From NCBI GenBank assembly GCA_937923795.1, contig CALDWI010000008.1, positions 1-50,318 on the forward strand: DNA of 50,318 nt. The letters run 5' to 3'. A program made the translations under genes and the position numbers. This stretch comes from an uncultured Collinsella sp. Lineage in GTDB: Bacteria; Actinomycetota; Coriobacteriia; Coriobacteriales; Coriobacteriaceae. Below, one piece after another: positions 42,311 through 50,265 of the stretch. Position 1 is the stretch's first letter, and each line of letters begins with the position of its first letter. The notes below the pieces were generated by a model. The model searched no databases. It saw nothing but the letters and a program-made list of their open reading frames with translations, and was not told the origin of the DNA.

Positions 42311-43360
42311 CTACCCTTGCGTTTCGCCATTGGTCGCTTCGTTGATGGCGCGGTACTCGGCGCTTAGTTCGCGCGCCAGCTCTTCCTTGCTTGGAAGATA
42401 CGGCAGGTATTTGGCGGCAAACACTTGGTCGTTGTCTTCGGGCAGCGTGTACTCGACAATCGAATCGCTTTTGTCCGCGCAGAGCACGATGCCTATGGGC
42501 GGATTGTCGCCTTCGTTCATGAGCTCGCGCGTGTAGTAGTTCACATACATTTGCATCTGGCCCAGGTCCTGATGCGTAAGGTCGTCCGTCTTAAGGTCGA
42601 TGAGCACGAAGCAGCGCATCAGATAGTTGTAAAAAACAAGGTCAATATAGAAATGGCGCCCATCAAAGGTGATGCGCTTTTGGCGCGCCTCGAAAGCGAA
42701 ACCACGGCCAAGCTCCAGCAGGAACTTCTGAAGATGCGTGATGAGCGCCTGCTCTAGATCGCTCTCGCGAAACGCAGTATCGTCCGAGAAACCTAAAAAC
42801 TCCAGTACATATGGGTCGCGGATGATATCCTCGGGGCGATGAGCCGGGGCGCTCTTTTGGATTTCCTGGGTGACGGCCTCCTTGTCCTTGCTGGCAAGTA
42901 GGCGCTCGCGGAACATGGTGTTGATCTGGCGTTCGAGCTGACGCGTGCTCCAACGAGAATCGGCGCATTCGTTCATGTACCATGTTCGAGCATCAGGGTC
43001 GGTTATACGCGATAACCTGCGGTAATGTGTCCAATTCAATTCGGAACGCAGCGCGTTCCGGATTGGGAACGCAAGATAAAACTGACGCATGTATCTTAAG
43101 CTTCTGGCGTTGAAGCCTCTGCCAAAATCCTTAGTCAATCTAACGGCAAGTTCGTCGATCAGTGCATCGCCATACTTGGCGCGCTCCTCTCCGCCCTGTT
43201 CATCAACAATACTCTTGCCGATCTCCCAATATGCCTCAACCATCGCAAAGTTAACGGCGGTATAGGCCTTGTCGCGAGCGGCGTTGAGAATCGAGGAGAC
43301 CTGCTTGTAAAAACCTTCGGGCACGATTGCCGATTCTCCACGGTTTACCAGTTCGCCCAT
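42311..43360 (-). CDS. YhcG-family PDDEXK nuclease (DUF1016)
   Basis: A 349-residue protein of the DUF1016/YhcG family. The N-terminal winged-helix-like domain has AYWEIGKSIVDEQ, and RSLRYMRQFY is the usual family signature. The C-terminal nuclease shows EARQKRITFDGRHFYIDLVF, where Asp is catalytic, followed by CFVLIDLKTDDL with the Asp-x-Lys pair. Members are often linked to restriction or mobile DNA, but here it stands alone with no methylase or specificity gene. By eye its codon use is less GC-biased than its neighbours, compatible with horizontal gain. ATG at 43360 or the adjacent GTG at 43363 may start it; the ribosome site is weak. Confidence 0.88.
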   Translation of the reverse strand: MGELVNRGESAIVPEGFYKQVSSILNAARDKAYTAVNFAMVEAYWEIGKSIVDEQGGEERAKYGDALIDELAVRLTKDFGRGFNARSLRYMRQFYLAFPIRNALRSELNWTHYRRLSRITDPDARTWYMNECADSRWSTRQLERQINTMFRERLLASKDKEAVTQEIQKSAPAHRPEDIIRDPYVLEFLGFSDDTAFRESDLEQALITHLQKFLLELGRGFAFEARQKRITFDGRHFYIDLVFYNYLMRCFVLIDLKTDDLTHQDLGQMQMYVNYYTRELMNEGDNPPIGIVLCADKSDSIVEYTLPEDNDQVFAAKYLPYLPSKEELARELSAEYRAINEATNGETQG

Positions 43361-43528
43361 CACTGTCGCCCCACTTTCCTCTTGTGGAATGCATCTTTAA
43401 CGCATTTAGTTTAAAGCCTCGCGCGGACACGAATTGCTATGTTGTCTGGCACCTTCGCATGGGAGCCTTGCGGTGGTTAAAATGTGACCATAGAGGCAGT
43501 TTTAGCGAACCCCGCGGGAGTGACGCGT

Positions 43529-43798
43529 ATGGACAACAACACGCTGCTGTTCCAGGACAAAGGTTCGGGTAGGTTTAAAGACGTCAAGATCTACCCTAAC
43601 CGCATCGAGGTGCTCAAGAAGGGCACTTTTGGTGGCAAGCACACCGAGATTGTTTATCTTAAGGACATTACGGGGGTCAGCAGGATCAAGGGCCGCGACG
43701 TTTTCCTACGTAACAGGCTGTTGACTGCCTGTGTCTTTAGTCTGAGCAGCCGCTCCCAAGCTCAGGAGTTCGTGAATGCGCTGAACATGGTGATGTAG
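43529..43798 (+). CDS. small protein with bacterial PH-like domain
   Basis: An 89-residue protein: FKDVKIYPNRIEVLKKG ... EIVYLKDITGVSRIKGRDVFLRN then a C-terminal helix SRSQAQEFVNALNMVM. This alternating-strand pattern ending in one helix fits short bacterial PH-like (DUF4429-type) domains. No membrane segment is present. ATG at 43529 was chosen for its GGGAG site 9 bases upstream; an in-frame GTG at 43484 would give 104 residues. Function unknown. It is divergent from the YhcG nuclease gene and convergent with the PI-PLC gene. Confidence 0.65.
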   Translation: MDNNTLLFQDKGSGRFKDVKIYPNRIEVLKKGTFGGKHTEIVYLKDITGVSRIKGRDVFLRNRLLTACVFSLSSRSQAQEFVNALNMVM

Positions 43799-43820
43799 CC
43801 GATAACGGTGTTCGGGCTAA

Positions 43821-43857
43821 GGTAAAAATCGGGGCGCAGAACGGTATTCTGCGCCCC
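43821..43857 (-). terminator. terminator of the PI-PLC gene
   Basis: GGGGCGCAGAA (43831-43841) pairs exactly with 43847-43857, loop CGGTA. The minus-strand exit reads GATTTTTACC, so it terminates the gene on the minus strand; on the + strand no T-tract follows. Confidence 0.8.
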
Positions 43858-43894
43858 CCCCAATTGAGTCGATGTGTCTAAAAGGCGGGCTTGC

Positions 43895-45742
43895 CTATTC
43901 GCTGTCGTCCCCAACGTTTTCGCGGTCATTGGCAAGCATCGCCGCGCCGGCGACCGTTGTCGCCACGGCGGCGGCAGCGAGCCCGGCGGCAACGCCAGAG
44001 CCGTCGCCCGTGTCGGCGAGTTTTCCGGTCGAGCCCTTGCTCTTGTTGCCGCCGCCGTTCTTGTCGGCGCCGTCTGCGTTGGAACCCGTGCCGCTACCGG
44101 TGCCGCCTGCACTGCCCGAGGCCGCTACGGTAAAGCTTGCGGCTCCATCGCTGGCGAGCGTGTAGCTCTGCGCCGCGTCGCCCAAGAGACCGTTCACGCG
44201 CACCCAGTACGTTCCCGCGGTAAATGCCTCGCCCTCGGCCATTGCCGTGCCCGGAGCGCCGTCCGCGTCGTGCACAAACTCGAGCTGGGCCGTGCAGGCA
44301 TCGGTTTCGAGCTTGCCCTCGAGTGATGCCGCAATCTTGGCGCGCACGTCTTCGCCGGCCTTAAGGCCTTCGAGTCCCTCAAAATGGGGCGTCAGCGCGC
44401 GTGGATCGATATCGATGGGCACGGAGCCCCGCAGCTCCGTAACGGTCTCGTTGCCCAAGGCGTCGACATCCACATATTCGATGGCAAACGCATGGCCCGA
44501 AGCTGCCACGTTGAGTACGTTGCTGCTGTCGACGAGGCGGAAATGACCCTCGCCAACGGTCTTGCCGTCCTGGAATGAGGCATCGCTCAGCGAGTCGCCG
44601 TACGTCATGCGCATGCGGGTCGGGAGATAGTACGGGAGATAGTACGAAGCCGTCTGCTTGTGCTCCGTATCGTAATTGCGCTGGTAGATGCTCCGGGCCA
44701 GCGCCGCATCAACAAAGTCGGATGCGATGATGCCAATGTGCTTGAGGTAATCTGACTTTGTATCCTCGATGCCGCTGGGATTGATGTACGGGCTCTTATA
44801 CAGATGCTCGTTGACTACTCGTGCCGAGGTAAAAGGATTGCCTCCGTGCGACAAGCCCGTGCAGCTGGTGTAGTTGATAGACCAGCAACGCTCCAGGACT
44901 TTCTCCTTGGCCCCGTTATCGTCCTCGACATCTACCTCGTTGCGCGTGCGCCCGGTCGTTTCCTTCAGCGCATTATCGACCCAGCTGAGCTTGTCGGTTC
45001 CCGTGAGTTTGTACTTGTCCTGGGCGTATACCTTGGTGCAATAGGGCTCTTTGTCGCCTGTTTCCCCCGCGGCTTCAAAGCCCCGCGCGTCTTGGACGAG
45101 GCACATGGAACTGCTGTCGGTGTGCGCTGCGATTTTGTTATCCCATTCGGTGAGGTCGAGTCCCCACGTGTGGCCGCTTACGCTGTCGCCGTCGAGTCCA
45201 AATCGACGTAGCAGGACGATCTTTCCGCGCACCTCGCCCAGTGTGGGAACGCGGCTCGACGTATAGAACAGTTTGGGGTTGTCGTCCAAAACCTTGGCGA
45301 AAGCCGTCGTAACACTTTCGTCGGTAGCCTCGTCGTTGCCTCGTGATACAAGCATGATGAGCGCTTCTGTCGGGTTTTCGTTCAAAAACGTTTTGAAGCA
45401 GCCTATGACATCGGAAAGATGCAAAAAGTACGCGTCTTTTTTGAGCAGGTAGTACATCCCATGGTCGATGCCAGGGTTGTTGCCCTTTCCGAGACGGATA
45501 TCAAAATAGCGAATGCCTTCGAGCAGCTGCGTGGGAATGTAATCCTGCTGGCATTTTACTTGCGAGGATTGGGGCTCAGTGTCGTTGTCCACGCTGCAGG
45601 TGCCCGAATCGTGCGTGCCCGGGATGCTCAGCTCGTCGAGGAACTTGTTGTCGTCGACGTATTTCATCCAACATGGTCCGTCGACGTAGCTGCTGTACGT
45701 AATCCAGTCGAGGCTGCTAACCGTGGCATCGTTCTTTTTCAT
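43895..45742 (-). CDS. PI-specific phospholipase C, C-terminal catalytic and wall-anchor part (frame broken from the N-terminal part)
   Basis: Secreted enzyme that cleaves phosphatidylinositol or GPI lipids. PLC X-box catalytic residues are present: SIPGTHDSG (His44, Asp45), RYFDIRLG (Asp81, Arg83) and GIDHGMYY (His94), numbered from the first in-frame ATG at 45742. After about residue 430 come Ig/beta-type surface segments, a Gly/Ser/Asn linker, and LADTG (575-579), a hydrophobic stretch and an Asp/Glu-Arg tail: a sortase-type anchor variant of LPxTG. The ATG has no clear ribosome site and no signal peptide. Coding-quality sequence continues upstream in this frame to about 45859 (DIKYLAIESNGEDQDNN), where it joins the frame of the gene at 45835-46389. 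The two are one gene split by a frameshift. Confidence 0.85.
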   Translation of the reverse strand: MKKNDATVSSLDWITYSSYVDGPCWMKYVDDNKFLDELSIPGTHDSGTCSVDNDTEPQSSQVKCQQDYIPTQLLEGIRYFDIRLGKGNNPGIDHGMYYLLKKDAYFLHLSDVIGCFKTFLNENPTEALIMLVSRGNDEATDESVTTAFAKVLDDNPKLFYTSSRVPTLGEVRGKIVLLRRFGLDGDSVSGHTWGLDLTEWDNKIAAHTDSSSMCLVQDARGFEAAGETGDKEPYCTKVYAQDKYKLTGTDKLSWVDNALKETTGRTRNEVDVEDDNGAKEKVLERCWSINYTSCTGLSHGGNPFTSARVVNEHLYKSPYINPSGIEDTKSDYLKHIGIIASDFVDAALARSIYQRNYDTEHKQTASYYLPYYLPTRMRMTYGDSLSDASFQDGKTVGEGHFRLVDSSNVLNVAASGHAFAIEYVDVDALGNETVTELRGSVPIDIDPRALTPHFEGLEGLKAGEDVRAKIAASLEGKLETDACTAQLEFVHDADGAPGTAMAEGEAFTAGTYWVRVNGLLGDAAQSYTLASDGAASFTVAASGSAGGTGSGTGSNADGADKNGGGNKSKGSTGKLADTGDGSGVAAGLAAAAVATTVAGAAMLANDRENVGDDSE

Positions 45743-45834
45743 GTCGTAACCGATAAGTTCGAGCTCCCACGGAATGCTCTTACTCTTACTCTTATGGCAG
45801 ATCTTATTGTTGTCCTGGTCTTCGCCGTTCGATT

Positions 45835-46389
45835 CTATTGCCAGGTACTTAATGTCTTTTTCTCGGTTTCTTTCTCGACCGTGCGGTCTCGGATGATATA
45901 GGTTCCGTTTGATTGACGCTCGAACGCAAAAGAGCGACTGGGCTTGCCGTCATGCTCGCCACTCCATACGTGGATGACCTTTCCGTCTTTGTCCGAGTCG
46001 CCATCGACCGACCAAATGCTGTAGCCCGTCTTTTTATGCTCTTCGAAATTGAGCAAGGTGCGGATAGCATACCAGTTTGTATCGTCATTCTTGGTCGTTA
46101 CGTTCTCAAGGATGAGCTTGCTGGACGTGCCGTCATTAAACAGATGGCAGACGTTGCCGATGACGTTGCCGTCTTCGTTAACGCTTGCGGTACGAAAATA
46201 GCCCGCGGGGCGAAGGCGAATGACGAAATTGTTGAGGCTGACCGACGCTGTGGCAGCGTCGTCTGCAAATGCCGCTCGTGGGCCAATGCCCAATGCCGCG
46301 GTTTCGGGCAGGCTTGCAAGTGGCGACAACGCCGCGAGTCCAAGGCCCAACGTAAATGCTCGGCGGCTGATGGCGTGGTGTTCGGTCAT
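45835..46389 (-). CDS. N-terminal part of the secreted PI-PLC: Tat signal plus lectin-like domain
   Basis: This 184-residue frame begins with a twin-arginine signal (SRRAFTLGLGLAALSPLA, residues 8-25; probable cleavage after AFA near 42). A domain follows with Trp/Gly-rich strands (NWYAIRTLLNF, HVWSGEHDGKPSRSFAF, GTYIIRDRT). The continuation YLAIESNGEDQDNN, found only after the frame change, completes a ricin-like beta-trefoil pattern. The frame ends artificially (TLSTWQ, stop) after an AAA-AAG run at about 45857-45862. The product by itself would be a secreted lectin-like fragment. A GGAGAAG site precedes the ATG, and a -10 TATAGT lies at 46438-46433 on the minus strand. See the downstream part (43895-45742). 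Confidence 0.75.
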   Translation of the reverse strand: MTEHHAISRRAFTLGLGLAALSPLASLPETAALGIGPRAAFADDAATASVSLNNFVIRLRPAGYFRTASVNEDGNVIGNVCHLFNDGTSSKLILENVTTKNDDTNWYAIRTLLNFEEHKKTGYSIWSVDGDSDKDGKVIHVWSGEHDGKPSRSFAFERQSNGTYIIRDRTVEKETEKKTLSTWQ

Positions 46390-46589
46390 AACTTCTCCAT
46401 TCGTAGAGTGCGGTTATGCGATAGTTTTGGTCACTATACTGCTCAGATGTTTAAAGATGCTGGTTTAATTGTCTGCGCGGCGCAATAAATCGGCGGGCGG
46501 ACGTGTTGGGGTGTTTGTCGTTTTCGTACTGTTGCTACATTTGGAGCGGTTCCGGCGTCCGGCATCCTCGCGTTCGTTGGCTACCGGCA

Positions 46590-46622
46590 TAAGAAAGGGA
46601 GGGTCGGTTTACCGGCCCTCCC
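46590..46622 (-). terminator. terminator of the downstream lipoprotein gene
   Basis: GGGAGGGTCGGT (46597-46608) pairs with ACCGGCCCTCCC (46611-46622), with one G-T/mismatch position. On the minus strand the exit is CTTTCTT. Confidence 0.75.
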
Positions 46623-46694
46623 TGGGTACGAAGCGCTGGGGTACCGCCGCTTGTTAGCACTGCGCCCGTGTTTCCCGCTGCGCTCGCCAGTTAC

Positions 46695-47288
46695 TTAGCG
46701 CTTGATCTCGATATCGTCGAGCTTGACGTCCATGGCCTCGGTCTTGGCCTCGGCGATGTCGTCGGCAAATTCCAGAGACTTCATCATGGTCTCGACGGCG
46801 TCCTTGTGCTCCTCGACGTTGTCGATGCGCACATACACGCTGCCACCGTCAACGTCGGTGAAGTACTCGGTCGTCACGCCGCCCGAGTGTGTGTAGGAAG
46901 CGTTGCGCCAGGTCTTGCCGTTGTACTTGACGGGGTCATTCTCGGTCCACTCAAAGCTGGCATTCCACTTTGCCTCGTAGTCGAACAGCTCGTCGGCGTT
47001 CTTGTCAGAGTCGAAGACGGGGATGAAGCGATCACTGGCGTGCTCGCTCTCGGTGAACTTAAACTGGGCCCTGTCGGCGGTGTCGCCGGCAACGTCGGTA
47101 ATCTCGACGCCCTCGGGAACCTCGACCTTAAACCAAATGAAGTCGGTCCTCATATCCACGGCTGGCTTTTCTGCCCCGCCGCCACCGCCACTTCCGGTAG
47201 CGTCGCCGCTGCCACCGCAGCCCACCAGGGCAACTGCGGCAAAGAGACTGATGCAGAGGGTGAGAATCGCAAAGGCCTTCTTTTTCAT
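46695..47288 (-). CDS. putative lipoprotein, paralogue 1
   Basis: A 197-residue secreted lipoprotein of unknown function. The type II signal peptide is clear: MKKKAFAILTLCISLFAAVALVGC, positions 1-24, with the lipobox LVGC and Cys24. A Gly-rich linker follows, then a mature domain with FIWFKVEVPEGVEI, RFIPVFDSD, and VYVRIDNVEEHKDAVETMMKSLEF near the end. It is clearly paralogous to the gene at 47530-48129 (same signal, same order of motifs, same final helix and DDIEIK/SSIEIK ending). A GAGGAGGA site precedes the ATG. Each copy has its own terminator, so they are separately transcribed tandem duplicates. Confidence 0.8.
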   Translation of the reverse strand: MKKKAFAILTLCISLFAAVALVGCGGSGDATGSGGGGGAEKPAVDMRTDFIWFKVEVPEGVEITDVAGDTADRAQFKFTESEHASDRFIPVFDSDKNADELFDYEAKWNASFEWTENDPVKYNGKTWRNASYTHSGGVTTEYFTDVDGGSVYVRIDNVEEHKDAVETMMKSLEFADDIAEAKTEAMDVKLDDIEIKR

Positions 47289-47360
47289 GGTCGTGTCCTC
47301 CTCGATCTGTAACCGCCCATGGATTACCTGTCTTTACTGTACGCGTGGACGGCTCGCTAG

Positions 47361-47379
47361 GGTGGGCCATGTGTCCCAT
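47361..47379. repeat. 19-base repeat upstream of lipoprotein 1
   Basis: GGTGGGCCATGTGTCCCAT is identical to 48327-48345, which lies upstream of lipoprotein 2. It lies about 70-90 bases before the start codon here and about 200 bases before it in the other copy. Confidence 0.6.
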
Positions 47380-47424
47380 TCTGAGGGCCGGATTTGCGCC
47401 GTTAAGTGGCAATATGTTCGGGCG

Positions 47425-47460
47425 CAAAAGAGGGGAGGGCTGGTGCTGTCGGCCCTCCCC
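47425..47460 (-). terminator. terminator of the upstream lipoprotein gene
   Basis: GGGGAGGGC (47432-47440) pairs perfectly with GCCCTCCCC (47452-47460). On the minus strand the exit is TCTTTTG. Confidence 0.78.
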
Positions 47461-47529
47461 GGGTTGGGCGCCCGTTGTTTTAATGGGGCGCATGTGCGCG
47501 GGTGCGCGTAGGCGCGTGCGGGTGTCCCG

Positions 47530-48129
47530 TTACTTGATCTCGATGCTCGAAATCTCGACTTCGCGTGCCTCGGAAACTGCCTCTTCCATGTCATCGGGGA
47601 ACTCGATGGAGTTGAGGAGTGCCTCGGCTTCTTTCTTGTGCTGGTCGAAGTTCGAGATGAGGACGTAGACGCTTCCCGGCTCAACATCGGTAAAAAGCAT
47701 GGTTGAGATGCCGCTGTTGTCCTCGTATGTTCCGACGAGCCACGTCCTGCCGTTATACTCGACGGACCCGCCATCTTTCCACTGGAACGTATCCCCCTTC
47801 TTTTCCGCCTGGTCGGCGTGGGATTCCTCGGCCGTCAGCGCTTTTTTCCAAACGGGGATAAAGCGATCGGCCGAGGCGTTCTCGTCTTCGGGGAAGGTGA
47901 GCTGGACCCTGTCGGCATTCTTGCCGGCAGAGTCGCTTACGCCGACGCCCTCGGGCATCTCGACCTTAAACCAGATGTAGTCGGTCTTCTTGGCGACGGG
48001 GGCCTTTTCCTTGCTCTCGCTCTTGGGGGCGCTGCCGCCGCCCGATGCGCTCCCGCCGCAGCCCACAAGGGCGAGCGCGGCAAAGAGGGCGATGCAAAGG
48101 GAAAGGATTGATAGGGTCTTTTTCATCAT
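47530..48129 (-). CDS. putative lipoprotein, paralogue 2
   Basis: A 199-residue paralogue of the adjacent lipoprotein. Signal peptide MMKKTLSILSLCIALFAALALVGC, positions 1-24, lipobox LVGC. A Gly/Ser/Lys linker is followed by YIWFKVEMPEGVGVSDSAG, RFIPVWKKAL, VEYNGRTWLVGTYEDNSG, VYVLISNFDQHKKEAEALLNSIEF and the ending SSIEIK. Motif order equals that of paralogue 1, so the two arose by tandem duplication, but sequences have diverged well beyond recent copying. The start at 48129 is chosen because AAGGAGG precedes it; an upstream in-frame ATG at 48162 would weaken the signal peptide. Function unknown. Confidence 0.8.
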   Translation of the reverse strand: MMKKTLSILSLCIALFAALALVGCGGSASGGGSAPKSESKEKAPVAKKTDYIWFKVEMPEGVGVSDSAGKNADRVQLTFPEDENASADRFIPVWKKALTAEESHADQAEKKGDTFQWKDGGSVEYNGRTWLVGTYEDNSGISTMLFTDVEPGSVYVLISNFDQHKKEAEALLNSIEFPDDMEEAVSEAREVEISSIEIK

Positions 48130-48326
48130 GGTGGCGTCCTCCTTGTCTGCTGATGACATCACGGCGCCGCATGCTGTTGGGGTACTGATTGCGCTGGCGG
48201 CGGATGTCTCTGTGTACTGTGCGACTTATGCCTCCGTTCATCGCTTGTGGCCGTTGCGCGGCCGTTCCCCAACGGGTTCCTTACTTATAGATATGCCCCA
48301 GCTTGTGCTGCTCGGGAGTCTCGAAA

Positions 48327-48363
48327 GGTGGGCCATGTGTCCCATGTTTGCGTTGACATGGCC
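48327..48363. repeat. 19-base repeat upstream of lipoprotein 2, with inverted GGCCATGT arms
   Basis: GGTGGGCCATGTGTCCCAT (48327-48345) repeats 47361-47379. GGCCATGT (48331-48338) is inverted at 48356-48363 (ACATGGCC). Confidence 0.55.
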
Positions 48364-48508
48364 TATCGTGTGCCATAGAAATCCGCGATGGCCAGGTGCG
48401 CTGACGCTCGCGTACTTATGGGCTAGACTTAGCACCATTACGTGATCGATGCGGTCGGCCGACGTCGGCCGCCCGACCGATATATATGACTTGAAGGTGC
48501 GTGTGCGT

Positions 48509-49141
48509 ATGAGCCAAGAGATGATGGATAAAACCTGTCGCGGTTTTGCCGAGGCGCTGGCCGCGCGCGAGCCAGTTCCCGGTGGTGGCAGCGCGAGCGC
48601 TTTTGTGGGCGCGCTGGGCGCCTCGCTGTGCGGAATGGTTGCCCGCTACGGTGCGACCAATCCCGCGCTTGCTGATCGTGCGGATGACCTGACGCGTGCG
48701 TTTGCCCAGGCAGACGAGTTGGCGCAGGAGCTTGTGGGTCTGGTCGCCGAGGACGTTCGTGCGTACGGCCAGGTGTCCGCTGCGTACGGTATTCCGCGTG
48801 AGGACCCGGCCCGACCGGCTGCGATTCAGGATGCGCTGCATGTGGCCGCTATGCCGCCGTATCGCATTATGGATGCCTGCGGGCGCGCACTGGCGCTGCT
48901 CGAGGACATGGCCGACAAGGGTTCGCGTCAGCTGCTGTCCGATGTGGCGTGCGGCGCCGTATTCTGCCGCGCCGCCATGCAGGGCGCGAGCTTGACGCTC
49001 TTTGCGAACACCACGTCTATGAAGGATCGTGCACGCGCCGAGGAGCTCGAGACGGCGTGTGATGAGTTGCTCGACACATGGTTGCCGCGCGCCGATGCGC
49101 TGGCGAGCCGCGCCTCCGACGCTGCAAGAAAGAGGGGATAG
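48509..49141 (+). CDS. fchA: cyclodeaminase/cyclohydrolase family protein (FchA-like)
   Basis: A 210-residue all-helical protein of the formiminotransferase-cyclodeaminase C-terminal family. PVPGGGSASAFVGALGASL near residues 22-40 is the folate-binding signature, and the helix with DMADKGSRQLLSDVACGAVFCRAAMQGA is characteristic. In anaerobes such stand-alone proteins act as methenyl-THF cyclohydrolase (FchA) or formimino-THF cyclodeaminase. Its position 2 bases before folD supports a folate one-carbon role, possibly compensating or backing up FolD cyclohydrolase activity; which reaction it performs is an inference. ATG at 48509 follows GAAGGTG. No histidine-degradation genes are nearby. Confidence 0.88.
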   Translation: MSQEMMDKTCRGFAEALAAREPVPGGGSASAFVGALGASLCGMVARYGATNPALADRADDLTRAFAQADELAQELVGLVAEDVRAYGQVSAAYGIPREDPARPAAIQDALHVAAMPPYRIMDACGRALALLEDMADKGSRQLLSDVACGAVFCRAAMQGASLTLFANTTSMKDRARAEELETACDELLDTWLPRADALASRASDAARKRG

Positions 49142-49143
49142 CC

Positions 49144-49998
49144 ATGGCTGAGCTACTGAAGGGTGCTCCCGTCGCCCGCGCTTTGACTGAGGAGCTCGCT
49201 GCCCGCTGCGCTGCGCTGCGCGAACGCGGTGTTGTTCCGACGCTTGCTATCGTGCGTGTGGGTGAACGCGAGGACGACCTATCCTACGAGCGCGGTGCCC
49301 TCAAGCGCTGCGAGAAGGTTGGCATTGAGGCTCGCCGCGTTTTGCTTCCTGCCGATGTTTCGCAGGACGAGCTGTTGACGGCCGTCGAGGACATCAATAC
49401 CGATTCGGCTGTTCATGGCTGTCTGATGTTCCGCCCGCTGCCCGCCGGCCTTGACGAGAACGCCGTCGCCGCAGCGCTCGATCCCGCCAAGGACGTTGAC
49501 TCCATGACGCCGGCTTCACTGCTCACCACGCTTTCGGGGCGCGGCGAGGGTTTTGCCCCCTGCACAGCCGAAGCCGTGCTTGCTTTGCTGGATCATTACG
49601 GCGTTGAGCTGGATGGGGCCAAGGTTGCTGTGGTCGGACGCTCACTGGTAATTGGCCGCCCCGTTGCCGCCATGCTTACGGCGCGCAACGCAACCGTGAC
49701 GACGTGCCATACGCATACGCGCGATCTTGCCGCCGAGTGCTGTGCTGCCGACATTGTGGTTGCCGCCGTTGGACGCGCGCGCACGATTGGCGCAGATGCG
49801 GTCCGCGAGGACCAGGCGATTATCGATGTTGGCATTAATTGGGACGAAGCCGCTGGCAAGCTGGTCGGCGACGTCGATTTTGATGCCGCGGAGCCGGTTG
49901 TTGGCGCAATCACCCCCGTGCCGGGTGGCGTGGGCGCCGTGACGACAGCAATTCTCGCCAAGCACGTGATCGAGGCGGCTGAGCGCGCGGTAAAATAG
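49144..49998 (+). CDS. folD: bifunctional methylene-THF dehydrogenase / methenyl-THF cyclohydrolase FolD
   Basis: It interconverts methylene-, methenyl- and formyl-THF with NAD(P). The active-site block is LSYERGALKRCEKVG, with Tyr48 and the catalytic Lys54 (equivalent to Lys56 of E. coli). The neighbouring Lys54 of E. coli is replaced by Ala52, which is not essential. The second block is DVDSMTP and the nucleotide site is VVGRSLVIGRPVAAML; the ending PVPGGVGAVTTAIL is canonical. Length is 284 residues. The ATG at 49144 follows AAAGAGGGG and lies 2 bases after the fchA-like stop. It is followed by the inverted-repeat element, which contains its terminator. Confidence 0.96.
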   Translation: MAELLKGAPVARALTEELAARCAALRERGVVPTLAIVRVGEREDDLSYERGALKRCEKVGIEARRVLLPADVSQDELLTAVEDINTDSAVHGCLMFRPLPAGLDENAVAAALDPAKDVDSMTPASLLTTLSGRGEGFAPCTAEAVLALLDHYGVELDGAKVAVVGRSLVIGRPVAAMLTARNATVTTCHTHTRDLAAECCAADIVVAAVGRARTIGADAVREDQAIIDVGINWDEAAGKLVGDVDFDAAEPVVGAITPVPGGVGAVTTAILAKHVIEAAERAVK

Positions 49999-50037
49999 GC
50001 GTTTGGAGGCTGTTTAGGGGGTTGGTTAGATACCCCG

Positions 50038-50265
50038 TGGTCAAAAAATGCCAAATATGAGTACTGTTGCCAAGTTAGTCACATATGTTTGAGATCATTT
50101 TGGCTCTTTAGCGATAAGTAATATCGTTAAAGAGCCAATTTTATTGGACGTATGGGGAATTACTAGACTCAGTTTTTGGACAGGTGAGGATTCCCGGCGC
50201 CCGGAACAGTGCAATTTGCTGCCACTAAATTTGTGACAGTACTCATATTTGGCATTTTTTGACCA
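50038..50265. mobile_element. 228-bp element with perfect 30-bp terminal inverted repeats (MITE-like)
   Basis: Positions 50038-50067 (beginning TGGTCAAAAAATGCCAAATA) are exactly complementary to 50236-50265. The interior is AT-richer than the rest of the window, has no gene, and contains a 16-bp hairpin. No target-site duplication is evident in the flanking bases. The layout fits a miniature inverted-repeat element or a dispersed intergenic repeat; no transposase is present in the window. Confidence 0.6.
50100..50145 (+). terminator. terminator inside the inverted-repeat element
   Basis: TTGGCTCTTTAGCGAT (50100-50115) pairs with 50123-50138 (15 pairs plus one G-U), followed by TTTTATT. It can end the fchA-folD transcript. 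Confidence 0.75.
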
